Positions 34,250 through 47,000 of a DNA stretch of 64,000 nucleotides are shown here, in pieces. The stretch's first letter is position 1, and every line of letters begins with the position of its first letter. Below the pieces are notes generated by a model. That model made no database searches. It worked only from the letters and a program-made list of their open reading frames with translations, and was not told the DNA's origin. Source of the DNA: Leucogyrophana mollusca (Eukaryota > Basidiomycota > Agaricomycetes > Boletales); assembly GCA_021014945.1 (NCBI GenBank), contig MU266474.1, positions 1 to 64,000 of the forward strand, written 5' to 3'. The translations under genes and the position numbers were made by a program.

Positions 34250-36469
34250 TCAGCCAGTAAGATCTACGGTCTGCTTGATAATTGCTCTTGCAGCTTCAGA
34301 ACGTGGCTTGATACTACAGCTGAAGGGCTTCGGGTGACTGAACGACAACTCCAAGTCAGCCTTATTTGTACGAGTGAGAAAATGTCAACTGACCATATCA
34401 TCCCGGACTCAAAAACCGCCTCGACTGCGACGGGACGTCCGTCTTTGTCTACGCCGGGCTTAATATCGAATACCATGAGTAAGCATGCGACAGATATCCA
34501 GAGCTGCGCGTCCGCAGCGAATCGTCCGGGACAAATGCTAAGATAAGTCACTGTTAGCTTGCCAAGCCTGGGCAGAGAATGCTGCGCATACCGTCTACCG
34601 TACCCAAAAGCGGCCGTTGCGGGGTCACGCACACTCTCGTCTTCCTTGCCGTCCGTGGTGAGGAACCGCTCTGGTAAGAACCTCATAGGCTGGAGATAGT
34701 TTCTCTCGTCGTGAAGGATGGTCCTAAAAAGTATGAGGTCACTATCGTCAGATAAAGCTTCGTGACTCACCAAGTGTTTCCGATGACTATTGTACCTGCT
34801 GGAATGAAGTACCCGTCGTATGTGTCGTCGTTTGTTACCATGTGAGGCAAACCTTTGGAAAGAACTCAAGGCCCAGTGACCCCTGCTCTCTACGATATAG
34901 ACTCACCCAATGGTGCAACTGGATTCCACCTGAGAACCTCCTTCACGATCGCGTTGATGTATGGTAGGGTAGCTCTGTCGTTGAAGTCAGGCAAGCGACC
35001 AGGACCAATGACAGAGTCCAATTCTGCCTGAGCCTTTGCTTGAACGTCGGGGTGGAGCACCATCGCGAGGAAGAAGGACGACAGCGATGAAACCTCCTGC
35101 AATATGGATCACATTCAGTGAGCAATGTGGAATACTTGAGGTGTGAATCAATTCACGCTTTCAGCTCCAGCTATAGTAAAACATCCATCAGGCGACCTTT
35201 AAGAACGGAATGTGCGATTGAGCTTACCAGCATAAGCTAACCCAGCACAGCCCCTGATCGTGTCAACCTGATCGGTAACATCGACCTTGGTATCCAAATC
35301 ACTCAGGAGGTGGGAGACAAAGCAGGGGGACGCTTTCCCCTGGGACTAGTCAGAGTTCAGCACCAGAGGCTCGTGGACCAGGAGCCAGAATGTCGTACCA
35401 GCGCCGTCTGGACCGCTTGGAAAGGCAAGTCCCGCATCTCAAGAACTGCTTTCTTCCAAGCAGCTGCTTTCCGTTTGAAGCTAGCGCCTGGCATCCAATC
35501 TGGAACGTGTTTCACTAACCGATGGTGTGAGGCCAGCATGACTCCGGTGTGAAAGTAGGCAACCTTACAAGATGGAAATATATCAACGAGGAACGCGCCG
35601 GGAGCGGCAGCTTTGGCCATCCCGTCGAGAGCTACCTCCGCAATATCGATGTACCGGTCGTTACGAGGAGCTATTTGAATGCCATAAACCACGTTCATGA
35701 TCACACTTGCCGCGTTACTGTTCAAAGGGTCACGATCAAGCATAGCAAGAAGCATCGAGGAGGTACAAACTGGCGGAGGTGTTCAGCCAGGTCGTCCGGC
35801 GTGTCAAGGATGTTGCGAAGGAGAGTATGGGCTTCTTTCCGTTGAACTGGCCAGTAAGTTGGGGCAACAGCAGGTCGAAACTGACGCTCGAACATCTTGC
35901 GGTGCTTCTTCCAACGTTCGCCTAAAAATAGCAGTAACAGGTAAGGTGCAGCTTCGGAGTTGTGACTTAATGATCAATGGCCGGGCACGCACCATATGGC
36001 ATATGCCCGAAACTCCAATCCCAGCCCATTCTTAACAGCAGAAATGGATAAGCCGTCGAGTTAAATAGGTGAAATGTACCCACAAGTCATTGATCATGGG
36101 CGAAGAGCTCCTGTCGGAGTAGTTGACCGAGCGCTTCTCAAACAGGTCGGTTGCAATTTGTGGGGAGTTCACAAAGAGGAGATGGCGACCGAGAACGTTG
36201 GCATAAACGAGATCACCTACAGACAGCTGTCCATGTAATGATGCTCCAAGGCAAGGGGAGCGCTGAAACCTACCATGTTGCTTGGCCCATTTATTGTAAG
36301 TGATGGCTTCGTCTTTCAGGGGGAGATCCAGGAGGTTGCCAATCAGAGGTAGGGGTTTGGGCCCTGGAGGAAAGGGAAGCCCGGCTCTCTGCTTCCTGCG
36401 ACGGATTACATAGAGTGTAATGATAGCGAAAAGTGCTGCGAAACCAGCGAAGAAGTCCTTCGGAGCCAT
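34250..36469 (-). CDS. Cytochrome P450 monooxygenase, microsomal, 12 exons
   Basis: Exons run 36469-36274, 36216-36084, 36030-35993, 35921-35771, 35717-35399, 35345-35228, 35170-35157, 35096-34907, 34852-34771, 34723-34592, 34537-34394, 34337-34250, giving 534 residues. The N-terminal anchor ([17 protein letters not shown]) is followed by a proline hinge ([15 protein letters not shown]). The I-helix AAGAES (about 318-323) is completed by a 14-nt exon. ExxR is E376-R379 (KEVLRW), the PERF-like site is RFLPERF, and the heme loop FGYGRRICPG has C460. It has the layout of the large multi-intron P450 families of Agaricomycetes (CYP620/CYP5144-like looks). A secondary-metabolism or detoxification role is likely and the substrate unknown. 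Confidence 0.93.
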
Positions 36470-37628
36470 GGCAGAGAGAAATCAGACGGCTAGGTGGGGC
36501 GATGCGTGAAAAAATCAGAGCAGCCCCGATATTTATACAGCAGGCAGCATCGCATGATCGGTCTCAAACATCAGTCAAGGCAAGATGATATGTGTCATAT
36601 CCAGGCGAGATTTTGCGACCGCCAGACTGGCGAGTACTGAGCGTCCGGTGAGGGCAAAGGTTCCGGCGGTTCGAACGCCCAACTGTTATTGTTTCGCAAA
36701 TCCACTTTTATCAGATCGATCCAATGGACGTCGGGCTCGCGAGGAAGCTATACCTTTCGAGGCTATCGGGCCCCACAGGTGGCCACAAATAGAAGAAGGT
36801 GTTGGGGCTTTATCAGATTTGTGTGTGGTCATAGACACATGTATTGCCCGATGTCTGATGTCGCGTGCATGGCTACGTCCCGAGGCTCGGGCTGCTTTTG
36901 GAAGTATATTAGAAGGGCTATTCCTTTCTGCTCTCTCCCAGACTGTGATGGACCCTGCGTAACAATAAGGAGTGACTACTTGCCTTGCTTTTGACTGAAG
37001 GCTAGCCTTCAGCGGGTAGCCTGAGGTAGATCGGAGCAGAAGTACTTCCTTGACCTTCTCATAGCCATTGTCTTCCCGGAAAAAGCAGGTGTTTCATAAA
37101 TAAGGGTAGAGTTCGGGTGACACAAAATATACAGATCCGTTACGAGAGCTAGTAGCGAAGCTCGAGCGACAAGACCGGCAGAGAAAATCCGAGACCCTCG
37201 ACTCCAGGTAGATGTCAAAGTCACCGAGAACAATTGCACACCACGCGAGTGAAGACCAGAAAAGGCAGGCTGTGTTCAAAGCTCCTCAGAGTGCTTAGGT
37301 GGGTCCCAGTCCTCAGGAAGCAGAGATTGCCATCACTGCCAGAGGATGCAATCCCAGATCCCCCAGATCTCTAACGATTGATGAGGTAATAGGCAAGCCT
37401 GAGAGTAAAGACTGCCATAGGGTCAAACAAAAGCAGAGTCGTAAATGGAGACACGACTGAGTGAGCCGGAACGACTGCCGCAACTGAACGGAATTCTCAG
37501 AAGCTAAAGTACATAGTGTGGACCCTTGAAGCTCTTACAAAGCCTGTTCTGTCAGTCGCGCCCGGCCATAGTGGGCGAAAACACGATGAATATATGAATT
37601 CCTGCCAGAGCGAGGTGTAAAATGGCAG
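36470..37628. other. 1.2-kb intergenic region between P450 and YIF1
   Basis: It holds the P450 promoter and the 3' end of YIF1. Several frames up to 125 codons occur, but none shows recognisable protein features. Confidence 0.55.
36530..36537 (-). promoter_or_regulatory. TATA box of the P450 gene
   Basis: TATAAATA on the minus strand, 61-68 bp upstream of the P450 ATG. Confidence 0.6.
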
Positions 37629-38877
37629 CTAAATCCTGACTAGAATACCCATATAAACTATCTGTAATACTGCCTCCAGAAACAAGAAGGTGATCCGTCG
37701 TTTTCGCTGCGCGGGATTGACAGTGCCGACGTTGGCGGGTGTATTGATGGCATCTGGTAGGACGACAGATCGCAGTGACCGCAGCTAACATCACGGGGTG
37801 AGTTAGAAGGCATAGTGGGAATAGCGACGGTGTTCCACTTACGAGGAAGAAGGCATTGGCAAGGAATGAGTAGAGAAAGACAGCGGCGTATATTGTCGTG
37901 CCAGCCGTTAAAAGTCCAGCGAACAGAGTTAATATCACTCTGCATAGCTCTGGGTCAGATTTTGAGTTGAACACATGCCGCAAATAACGAACCCAACAAA
38001 TTTGTAGCCTCCGTAGGCGATGAGATCAATCATCTGACCCGAGCCCTGAACATTCAAAAGGTAACAGCCGCCTTTGACGAACAAAAAGTCGAGGAGCACG
38101 ACAACGAGGGCACGTGACGCTGAGGAGCCTAGAATTTGGGGATGGAAGCGCTCTTGCAAACCGGTCTGTAGTGCTGCGACGAGGATATAGGTCACGAGAG
38201 CCATTACTAACATAATGTCAGCAAAGGCTGATATGTAGGATGATACGTGACTACGAACGAGGTATATACAGATCAGGGCTGTTGAGATCTTCCCGTGGGG
38301 GCTGCCACTCGGTCTGGCCGGTTTCTGACCTCCGAATTTTGCGTGTCCATGGTCTATGGCGCCATGGAAATATAACTAGTTGGAGCTTCCGTATAACATA
38401 CGAGTTAGAAACATTGAAGTGATGTTTGAGCATGCTCAAAGGGATCAGTCCTCCAAACTAAGCCGGGACCTTGAGTAGCATTCAAAAACAAGACTGAGGC
38501 GAGAGACGCACATTTTTCTGCACGTAGTCCTGCCCCGCAGCGACCGCGCTTTGACCGAGCTGCATACCAAACTGAGCGGTAGCATCATTCATACCCCATG
38601 CAGCGAAGTCGGGCATGTGTTGTGGGTGCTGACCGTGCTGAATAGGCGGCTGCATTTGCGAAGGGGGGTTCATGGGCTGATATGGCGCGTGATACCCAGG
38701 TCTAAGATTGCCTTGGGGATACTGCGACTGTATTCCTGCATGGCTTGGAGGAGAACTGGTGAATCTTTGGTATCCTTGAGGCGACGCCGGGGTTGAAGGG
38801 GGTTCTGGGATAAAAGCGGGGTGGGTTGGCACGGGGTGCTGCAAGGGAGGGGGAGAACGAGAATAATAGTTTGCCAT
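37629..38877 (-). CDS. YIF1: YIF1, ER-Golgi vesicle membrane protein
   Basis: The start chosen is the ATG at 38877 (MANYYSRSPPPLQH). Exons are joined at AAT|GTGCGT to TTAG|TTTGGAGG, CCTC|GTTCGT to TTAG|TAATGG, GTTGG|GTTCGT to GCAG|AGTG, and CTC|GTAAGT to TTAG|CTGCGG, ending at TAG 37629-37631. The product has a Pro/Gln/His-rich cytosolic N-terminus, DATAQFGMQLGQSAVAAGQDYV, FNVSNSYVIRKLQLVIFPWRHRPW, and about five membrane spans, finishing AVLQIVYMGILVRI. YIF1 works with YIP1 in COPII vesicle fusion and Golgi structure. It is divergently placed, about 170 bp from the methyltransferase gene at 39045. Confidence 0.9.
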
Positions 38878-39044
38878 GAGTTCCCAGCACAAGTACAAGT
38901 CCAAAGCAAGGCCAGTATAAAGCTTCCAGCGTTGTCGTGTCTGTGGCTGCAACCTAGCGGAGCCAAACAAGACCAAATTACCGTTCACCAAGAATAAAAG
39001 TTGGACGCGTCTGATGTCTTTTCTTCACTACGCGTCTTTCCTTC

Positions 39045-40866
39045 ATGTCTTTCTCAACGGTGCGTGTCACGGACACCCCTGCTATTAAAAATGCACCGCT
39101 GGTAGGCCTTGCTGAAGGCAATGGCTACTTTAGCAATGCTCAGCTCGCTGGGTTGGTGCTCGGTGTTCCCTGGCTCGTCAAGCGCATCCTGCCTTTCGTC
39201 AACCGCGGCGGATTCAAGACGTACCTCTTTTTGGTCGTCGTGTTGGGTCTGCCCATTACCGTTGCCTACTGGACCGTGATGAGCATGTACGGGAGACGCA
39301 AGAACCAGAAGGTCATCCTTCCCGGCAAGGACATTGAAGAGTATATTACTATCAAGGACGTCGAGCTGAGGACTCAGTTCCACGGCAAGGAGAAGATTCC
39401 CTTGCAGGTTTTCCATGATGCCTACTTCGAGGGGAAAATCGAGTTTAATGGTGCGTCTTGCATGCTGCTTTCTTTTTCTTTTCTTCACTGTTTAACCTTG
39501 TGCACGCCCAGGCGATGTTCTCGACATTATGGAACAACGACACGACTGGGCTAAGATGACTTTTACCCCCGAACTCTTCAAATACGTTTTCATGAACCTT
39601 ATTCCTGAGGTCATTGTCCACTCGCAAAGCCAGGATGAGGAACAAGTTCGTGACCACTACGACAGTGCGTACAATGCATCTTCTAGTTCTTATGTGCACC
39701 AGCTAACTCCTCGCAGGAGGCGATGACTTCTACGAATGGTTCCTCGGCCCACGCATGATTTACACCTCTGGTGTCGTCTTGGACCTCAAGTCTGAGGAGT
39801 CTTTGGAACAGCTCCAGGACAACAAGTTAACCATCGTCTGCGAGAAGCTTGACTTGAAGCCTGAGGATCGTCTTCTTGATGTTGGCTGTGGTTGGGGTAC
39901 TCTAGCTGCTTTTGCTGCCAAGAACTATGGTTGCGACGTCACTGGCATTACCCTCGGCAAAAACCAGACGAAGTTTGGTAATGACCGTATCAAGTCTAAC
40001 GGTGTCACTCCCGACAAGGCTAGAATTCTCTGCATGGACTATCGTGAGATTCCTGGTGGGCCCGGTCACTTCACGAAGATAGTTTCCCTTGAAATGGCTG
40101 AGGTGAGGTCGTCAACTCTCTTAACTAATGTGCATCACCTGACTCTTCAAAAGCACGTTGGCATTCGTCGTTACGGCGCTTTCTTGAGGCAGATGTATGA
40201 CCTCCTCGAGGATGATGGTGTGTTCGTTTTCCAGGTAGCTGGCCTTCGTCCCTCTTGGCAATACGAGGACCTCATCTGGTAAGTTGTCCCGGCCATAATC
40301 TGGTTCTTTTCTCACATCCTCGCAGGGGTCTGTTTATGAACAAATATGTCTTCCCCGGTGCCGACGCCAGCTGCTCTCTTGGGTGGGTTATTACCCAAGT
40401 GGAAGCAGCAGGGTTTGAGGTGAAGAACATTGACGTGTTGGGCGTGCACTATTCCGCCACCATCTGGCGCTGGTACAAGAACTGGGTCTCAAACAAAGAC
40501 AAGGTCGTCGAGAAGTACGGTGAACGGTATGCTATGTTTCGTCTTAATCAAACGCAGTGCTCATTGGGCTACCCAGCTGGTACCGCATCTGGGTGTTCTT
40601 CCTGGCATACTCCACCATCACCTCTCGGTATGTGACTTCATTTATTCTGCGATGTTTAGCTGATCGTGGAATGCCCGCATAGCCAAGGAGGTGCCTCGGT
40701 CTTCCAGCTCACTCTGCACAAAAACTTGAACGCCTACCACCGCATCAACGGCGTCACCAACCACGCTTCCATCCACGTCACCCCAAGCCGCGAACTTTCG
40801 TGAGTTACCTCCTCGCCGCTTTCTTGTCGCTGCGATGCTAATAATCATCGTAGGCCTGTCGTTTAG
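39045..40866 (+). CDS. Sphingolipid C9-methyltransferase, copy 1
   Basis: Eight exons (39045-39450, 39512-39664, 39717-40102, 40154-40278, 40326-40526, 40577-40627, 40683-40799, 40854-40866) give 483 residues. Two membrane segments lie near residues 30-80 (AQLAGLVLGVPWLVKRILPF; YLFLVVVLGLPITVAYW). The SAM-binding loop DVGCGWG is at 241-247 in a cyclopropane-fatty-acid-synthase-like core. Later come DRIKSNGV and MNKYVFPGADASCSLGWV. The enzyme adds the C9 methyl branch of fungal glucosylceramide sphingoid bases in the ER, a lipid linked to polarised growth and to plant defensin sensitivity. Copy 2 lies convergently downstream. Confidence 0.93.
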
Positions 40867-41348
40867 AGGATCCCGCCAGTGGAATCCATGACCTTGACTT
40901 TATATACCACGATGATAATTCTGTCCTTGCTCGTAGAATATACCCCCTGCATTCTGGGATGCCTAGTACACTTCTGGTTTCAATGGGCAATCTTTGCCTG
41001 ACATTCGCAAGTCCAAAATATTTCTATCGGTTCCACGTTAGAAATCCGCAATGTCGAGAACTCTAGTAACTGAACAAGAAATCTATAGTGTGTCGTGGCA
41101 CCGTCCTACTAGCCACTCGGTGCACTTAGGTAGCACGGTGGATCTAGGGCAACAAAGGTCCTGATGTGTGTCCGTTTCAGTCCTGGGCGCGGGCTCTTCG
41201 GAAACGTGTACTCGAATTCAAGGGGACAAGTACAAGTGAATACACGGTTACATTGTTGGGGAAAGGTATCATCCCTCTGGTATGTATGTGTTGCCTTTTG
41301 AAGTCCGTTTTCGACACTTTTGCTGAGGGTTGTGTCATGGGGAGAGCT
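40867..41348. other. Shared 3' spacer between the two methyltransferase copies
   Basis: 480 bp between two convergent stop codons. It is not obviously duplicated, and I see no other feature. Confidence 0.55.
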
Positions 41349-43217
41349 TCAGATAACGGGTCTACAAGAGCTTAATCTGAGAACGGGAGCAGAGGAGAGC
41401 GTGGCCGCCGTGGCGAGAAAACTCACGAAAGCTTGCGGCCTGGGTTGACATGGATCGACGCATGGTTGGCGACACCGTTAATACGATGGTAAGCGTTCAA
41501 GTTTTTGTGCAGCGTTAGCTGGAAGCATGCTGCGCTTCCTTGTCTGCCAGGCATGTCAGGTTAAGTAAGTGCCAGCGTAGTACATGGCATCAAGTCACGC
41601 AGAACAACTCACCGAGAAGCGATGGTAGAATAGGCAAGAAAGAACACCCAGATGCGATACCAACTATGCAATGCATTGGTGTCAGCTTTGCCCTCCAGGG
41701 AGGCATGTAGATCGACAAGGTCAGCTTTAGGCAAACTCACCGTTCACCGTACTTCTCGACGACCTTGTCCTTGTTCGAGACCCAGTTCTTGTACCACCTC
41801 CATAGGGTTGCCGAATAATGGACACCAAGCACGTCGACGTTCTTCACCTCAAAGCCGGCGGCTTCGACCTGACTGACGACCCACCCGAGAGAGCAGCTCG
41901 CGTCGGCGCCGGGGAAAATGTACTTGTTCATGAACAGGCCCCTGCAGCGCGATGAGTGAAAAATCAGTGCATGATGATAGAGAATTACCAGATGAGGTCG
42001 TCATATTGCCAACTCGGGCGGATCCCAGAGACCTGGAAAACGAAAACGCCGTCGTCCTCGAGAAGGTCATATATTTGCCTTAAGAAAGCTCCATAGCGGC
42101 GAATGCCCACGTGCTTGAATATAAAATTAAGCTGACGGGCAGACGCAAACGGGCTGACTACCATACCTCTGCCATCTCGAGCGAGACGATCTTTGTGAAG
42201 CGGGCGGCAGGAATATCACGGTAATCCATGCAAAGGATTCTGGCCTTATCAGGAGTGACACCATTCGCCTGGATACGGTCGTTGCCGAACTTCGTCTGGT
42301 CCTTGCAGATGGTAATACCAGTGACGTCGCAGCCATAGTTTTTGGAAGCAAACGCAGCGAGGGTGCCCCAGCCGCAACCAACATCGAGAAGGCGATCCTC
42401 CGGCGTCAGGCCGAGCTTCTCACAGACGATAGTAAGCTTATTATCTTGAAGTTGCTCCAGAGACTCTTCCGAATTAGGATCCAAAACGACGCCGGAGGTG
42501 AAAATCATGCGTGGGCCAAGGTACCACTGATGAAAATCGTCACGTCCTAGGAGTGAAAAATCAATCAATGCGTAAAATACTAGAAGGAAGATGGGTGTAC
42601 GGTCATACGAGCCACGGACTTGTTCCTCGTCCTGACTTTGCGAGTGAATGACAACCTCGGGAATGAGGTTCATGAAGACGTATTTGAAGAGCGCGGGAGT
42701 GAAAGTCATCTTGGCCCAGTCATGTCGCTGTTCCATGATGTCGAGCACATCGCCTGGGCGAATATTGAGCTAGGCCGGCGACGAAAGAGGAAAAACAACC
42801 CAAATGCCTACCATTGAACTCTATCTTTCCCTCGAAGTAGGCATCGTGGAAGACCTGCATGGGAATCTTCTTTTTGCCGTGGAACTGAGTCCTCAGCTCG
42901 ACGTCCTTGATAGTGATATACTCTTCGATGTTTTTGCCTGGAAGGATGACCTTCCTGTTCTTGCGCCCGCCATAGGTGCTCATCAAGGTCCAGTAAGCAA
43001 TAGTGATGGGCAGACCCAATGTTACGACCAAGAAGAGGTACGTCCTGAATCCACCACGGTTGACAAAGGGTAGAATGCGCTTGACAAGCCATGGAATGCC
43101 GAGCACCAACCCAACGAGCTGGGCGTTGCTGAAGCAGTCGTTACCTTCGGCAAGACCTACCAGCGGTGCATTCTTTATAGCTGGGCTGTTCGTCGTGCGC
43201 ACCGTTGAGAAAGGCAT
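41349..43217 (-). CDS. Sphingolipid C9-methyltransferase, copy 2
   Basis: The start is the ATG at 43217 (MPFSTVRTTNSPAIKNAPLVGLAEG). Each exon has a counterpart in copy 1, with introns at the same places and phases, and the last small exon ends SPVI against SPVV in copy 1. The SAM loop DVGCGWG, the membrane segments and the MNKYIFPGADASCSLGWV block are all present, and no stop or frame change was seen. The protein differs from copy 1 mostly by conservative changes, so both may be functional. They could differ in expression or in sphingoid base preference, which the sequence cannot show. The layout is a tail-to-tail inverted duplication. Confidence 0.92.
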
Positions 43218-44039
43218 GTTGACGGGGGTGCTTGCTCGGTGAATGCAGGAGTAGCCTCCAGGTTTATAACTTTGCAATATACGAGTTTGGTGCTATTTGC
43301 AGCCCCGCGTCATCGTCACTGATCTTTATGCTGGATCTATTAGGATCTATTGCAGTTATTGGGGGACACTATCAAGCGTTAACCGACTCACCAGGCCGAC
43401 AAATTACAGGCAAATAGAATTTGATTACTCAGTGCTGCTGATCGCAGGTATGCCCTTAGATGGCATTGGCATTAATGTCTTGGTTTATGGGAGGGATCGG
43501 AAACATACTTTGACGGATACGGATCCTGTGAGCACTGAGGCCCGCCTCAGGGTAAGATGGTCGGATGTCTCCAAGCTGATACATCGCCACATGAAGCAGG
43601 AGTTACGGAGTGGGGCGGGTGACTCTGGGTCTTCCGTTATTGGCCTTTGGGACCCGGGCCAGCGCGAGTGCCAGCCAGTCCAGTGACTAACGCTAGCACT
43701 ATGCAGCACAACGGAACGGCCTCAATTAAACGTCAAGCACTGAGTGGTGCATTGGTCGAGCCTGCTCCCGCCTGTTTCCAACATTCAGGTCGATTAAATC
43801 TGGGGTGAATAATGTAGAGGCGGATCCTGGACTGTGGTGGACCACATTTCATTCTGGCAAGTTCGTGACCCTCGGCTAAGTATCATGATGTGGGTACGAT
43901 AACAGCCGAGGCAGGACCACCCCAAAGGATATTTGTCAGCATTAAGTAGTACCCGCGACCCCTCGCGACATTGCAGTGATTCAAATTGCTCCCGTGTCCC
44001 ATCCCAAAGTTCCAAACGACCTCACTGGGTACGCCTGGA
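43218..44039. other. Divergent promoter region between methyltransferase copy 2 and WDR59
   Basis: 820 bp without a supported gene. A TTATAAA-like word on the minus strand about 45-50 bp before the methyltransferase ATG may act as a TATA box. Confidence 0.55.
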
Positions 44040-47000
44040 ATGTCCAGGTCCTCTTCCAACTCCTGTTCTGCCAGAAACCCTATTCCAGGCAGCTCACGCA
44101 TTCGTATTCTGAATGACAACGCACCAACGACGGACCGCGAAGGACCCATACCCTCCAGTCTCAGTCTCCTTTCCGCCCGAAGGCCCTCTTGGGCACCAAC
44201 CCCGCTCTATGATCATAACCACAACCATAATCAAGATCCCGTTGCATCTTTTCGTGATGTGCCTACATTTGGCAGTGCGCTCCACCAGAATATGCAGCCG
44301 TCGTCCGCCTCTCCAGACGACGGGGGCAACTTCCGCAGGAGCTTGCAAATTGATATGAAGGACCTTGTAGGTGACGCTGTGGGAAACGTGAGTTACAATT
44401 GCGTCTTCAGAAGTGCTTTGCGTTGGTATGCGCTTCTTAGGAGGGTCCTACTTTCACTTACTACTGGCTCTGAGAATTTCGCTCAACTTATTCCTTTCGG
44501 TAGATGAGCATAAGCCCCGCTAGCCGCGACATCGTGCTCGCCGCGTGAGGTGCATCTTTCTTTCCCTGTGCATGCTTATGGAACCTTGGTAGATAGACGA
44601 CGCGGATTGTTTATAATTGACCTTGAAGCCCCCTTCGAAGTCCCTCGGTTCCTTCCTCAGGGAGGAACATGGGATGTAGCCGATGTCCAGTGGAACCCGC
44701 ACCGCGTGCGTGCGGAGTATATTGTCTCAACTTCCAGCGAGAAGCTGTGAGCCATCGTCCCTCTGTAATTTGTCCCGCCCCATTCTGAGCGTGTTTTCAA
44801 GTCTCATTTGGAATCTCATGATCGTGGGCAAGACTTCTATCGAGCATATTCTCCATTCTCACTATCGCGCCATAACCGACATTAATTGGCACAATTCGGA
44901 GCCTGATACTGTTTGTAGTACAGGCATTGATTCGTGGCTATGGTCTTGGGACTTACGAGAACCTCGCAAGCCAGTGTTGGGTGAGTGATGGATATCTGGG
45001 TTTAGTGTAGCGCTCTAACATTCTACAGGACTTTGCGCATTTAATGGCAAGTTCAGCCAGAAACATTAAGACATTGTAACATCTGATGGAGGCTCCAATC
45101 CAGCGGGTGGTACTCAAGTCAAGTGGAACCGTCAAGATCCCCACGTTCTTGCTTCCTCGCATATGAATGAGGTACTCGTATGGGATCGTCGGGTGGGTTT
45201 TTTTTACGACATCCTATACCCACTTCTGAACACCCTCGCAGAAAGGTTCTCTGCCAACAGCGCGGATCGAAGCTCACAATGCCAAAATCTATGGTATAGA
45301 CTGGGCACACAGCAGGGCGAATGATATTGTCACTTGCTCGCTTGACAAGACCATAAAAGTCTGGAACGTCCAAGCCACACCGTCCGACAGCGGTAGTTAC
45401 GAACCCACTACCACAATATGCACACGTTATCCCGTGTGGAGAGCGCGTGACCTCCCTTTTGGCCATGGCTTGCTAAGTCTTCCGCAGAGGGGCGAGACCA
45501 CGCTGGAGATGTGGGCTAACGGTAATTCGAGGACGCCGGTCGAGGTGTTCGAGGGTCACACTGATGTTGTGAAGGAGTTTGTATGGAGGAAAGGCGGTTT
45601 CGGTAAGTTTCAACCACGCACGGACATTATCTCGCTGAACATTCACGCAGAAGGCGGTGAATACCAACTGATCACATGGTCCAAGGACAGGACTCTCAGA
45701 TTCTGGCCAGTGGACTCGGAAACCATGGAAGTATGCCGTATTGTTTTTAGCCTCGTAGTACCATGGATTGAACATTACTGGCTAGAAAACCGGACACGCC
45801 GCTGCGTCTACGAACAAAGGACTTTCCAGATTTTTCACCGAAATCACCCGAAACCAGCATTCTTTCCGCCGCCCACCAGAAGGTTCAGATGCCATCCCAG
45901 CTCTGTCCGCCCCCATTGGCTCCCGCGGAATCCTCGCCGAAGTACGAGCTCCACTACCTCCACGAAAATACAACCCAGTTCTCCAGCCCCACCACGGGTC
46001 CGCCGCTCGGGCCAAGTCGCACGAAAGGGGACTCCTCTTAAACGATTCTACCAACCATCCTCCGGTGTCGTTGCCGATACCAGTGACCATTCGCCAGGGA
46101 GGCACCATGAGTCGTGGGAATATTGGCGGCAAATCCGCCCGGGTGGATCCGTTTGCTTGGCTGGCGAACGTGAAGGTAGGAGGACGCAGATCGAGCAGCT
46201 CGGGGCCGGGGAGCGGTGCAGATAGTGGCGACGTCTCACGACTAAGCTCGAGGTCCAGGCCGTCTGCTGGGCGGGACCGGGACCTGAGTGTTGCCCCCGG
46301 TCAACGGCGAAGAAGCGAAAGCAGGGTCAGAGACGACCGCCGTGAAGGGGAAGGCACACAGTCTCTACAGGACGAGTGAGCTTCTTATCCGCGATCGTTT
46401 TTCTCTGACTATGACATAACACCCAACTAGGATCACGTCTGTTTTAACGAGACTTGCGACCTCCAAAGTAAGGTTGGAAAAGGTGAGTTCCCCTTGTTAC
46501 AGGTCTGCCACATGGCTTCACGTTCATCTCGCGGTGCAGCACGACTTAACAAAACGGCGGACCTGTACTCTTGGATTGCACGGTCCTTGGGGAGAATCGT
46601 CTTCCGTCTTTATCCGGGTATCGTTCAGGTTTCCGAAGAGCTACCCACATGGCCTCCACCCAGAAGGCACGCCCGACATCGAGATGGAACGTAACCCGTT
46701 AATATCAATGCAGAATCGTGCTTTCATGCTCCGACGTCTCAGGGGAATCAGGGAGCGTCGGAGACCATGCCTTGAGGCGTGTCTCAGGTTCCTTCTCTTC
46801 GGCGACGAAGATGAAGAGGTTGGAGTCCCTGTCTCCCTGGACTCTGATTCGTCGTCCGAGGATGCAGAGCCCCTCTCACGCAAGTCTCGAGACTTTACAA
46901 TGTTGCTTCTACGAAATAACAAGAACCTCGCTGAGCCACGGACCTCCCAAGGCGTATTTGGGCCCAGTGGTAGGTGTTTGTTCCGCATCCGTGCGCAAAG

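Noticed and set aside
36655..36680. GGTTCGAACGCC resembling the B box of a tRNA gene
   Set aside because: No A box and no cloverleaf pairing at the right distance upstream.
39054..39488. 144-codon frame opposite methyltransferase copy 1
   Set aside because: It is a shadow of exon 1 and has no independent signals. A similar shadow occurs in copy 2.
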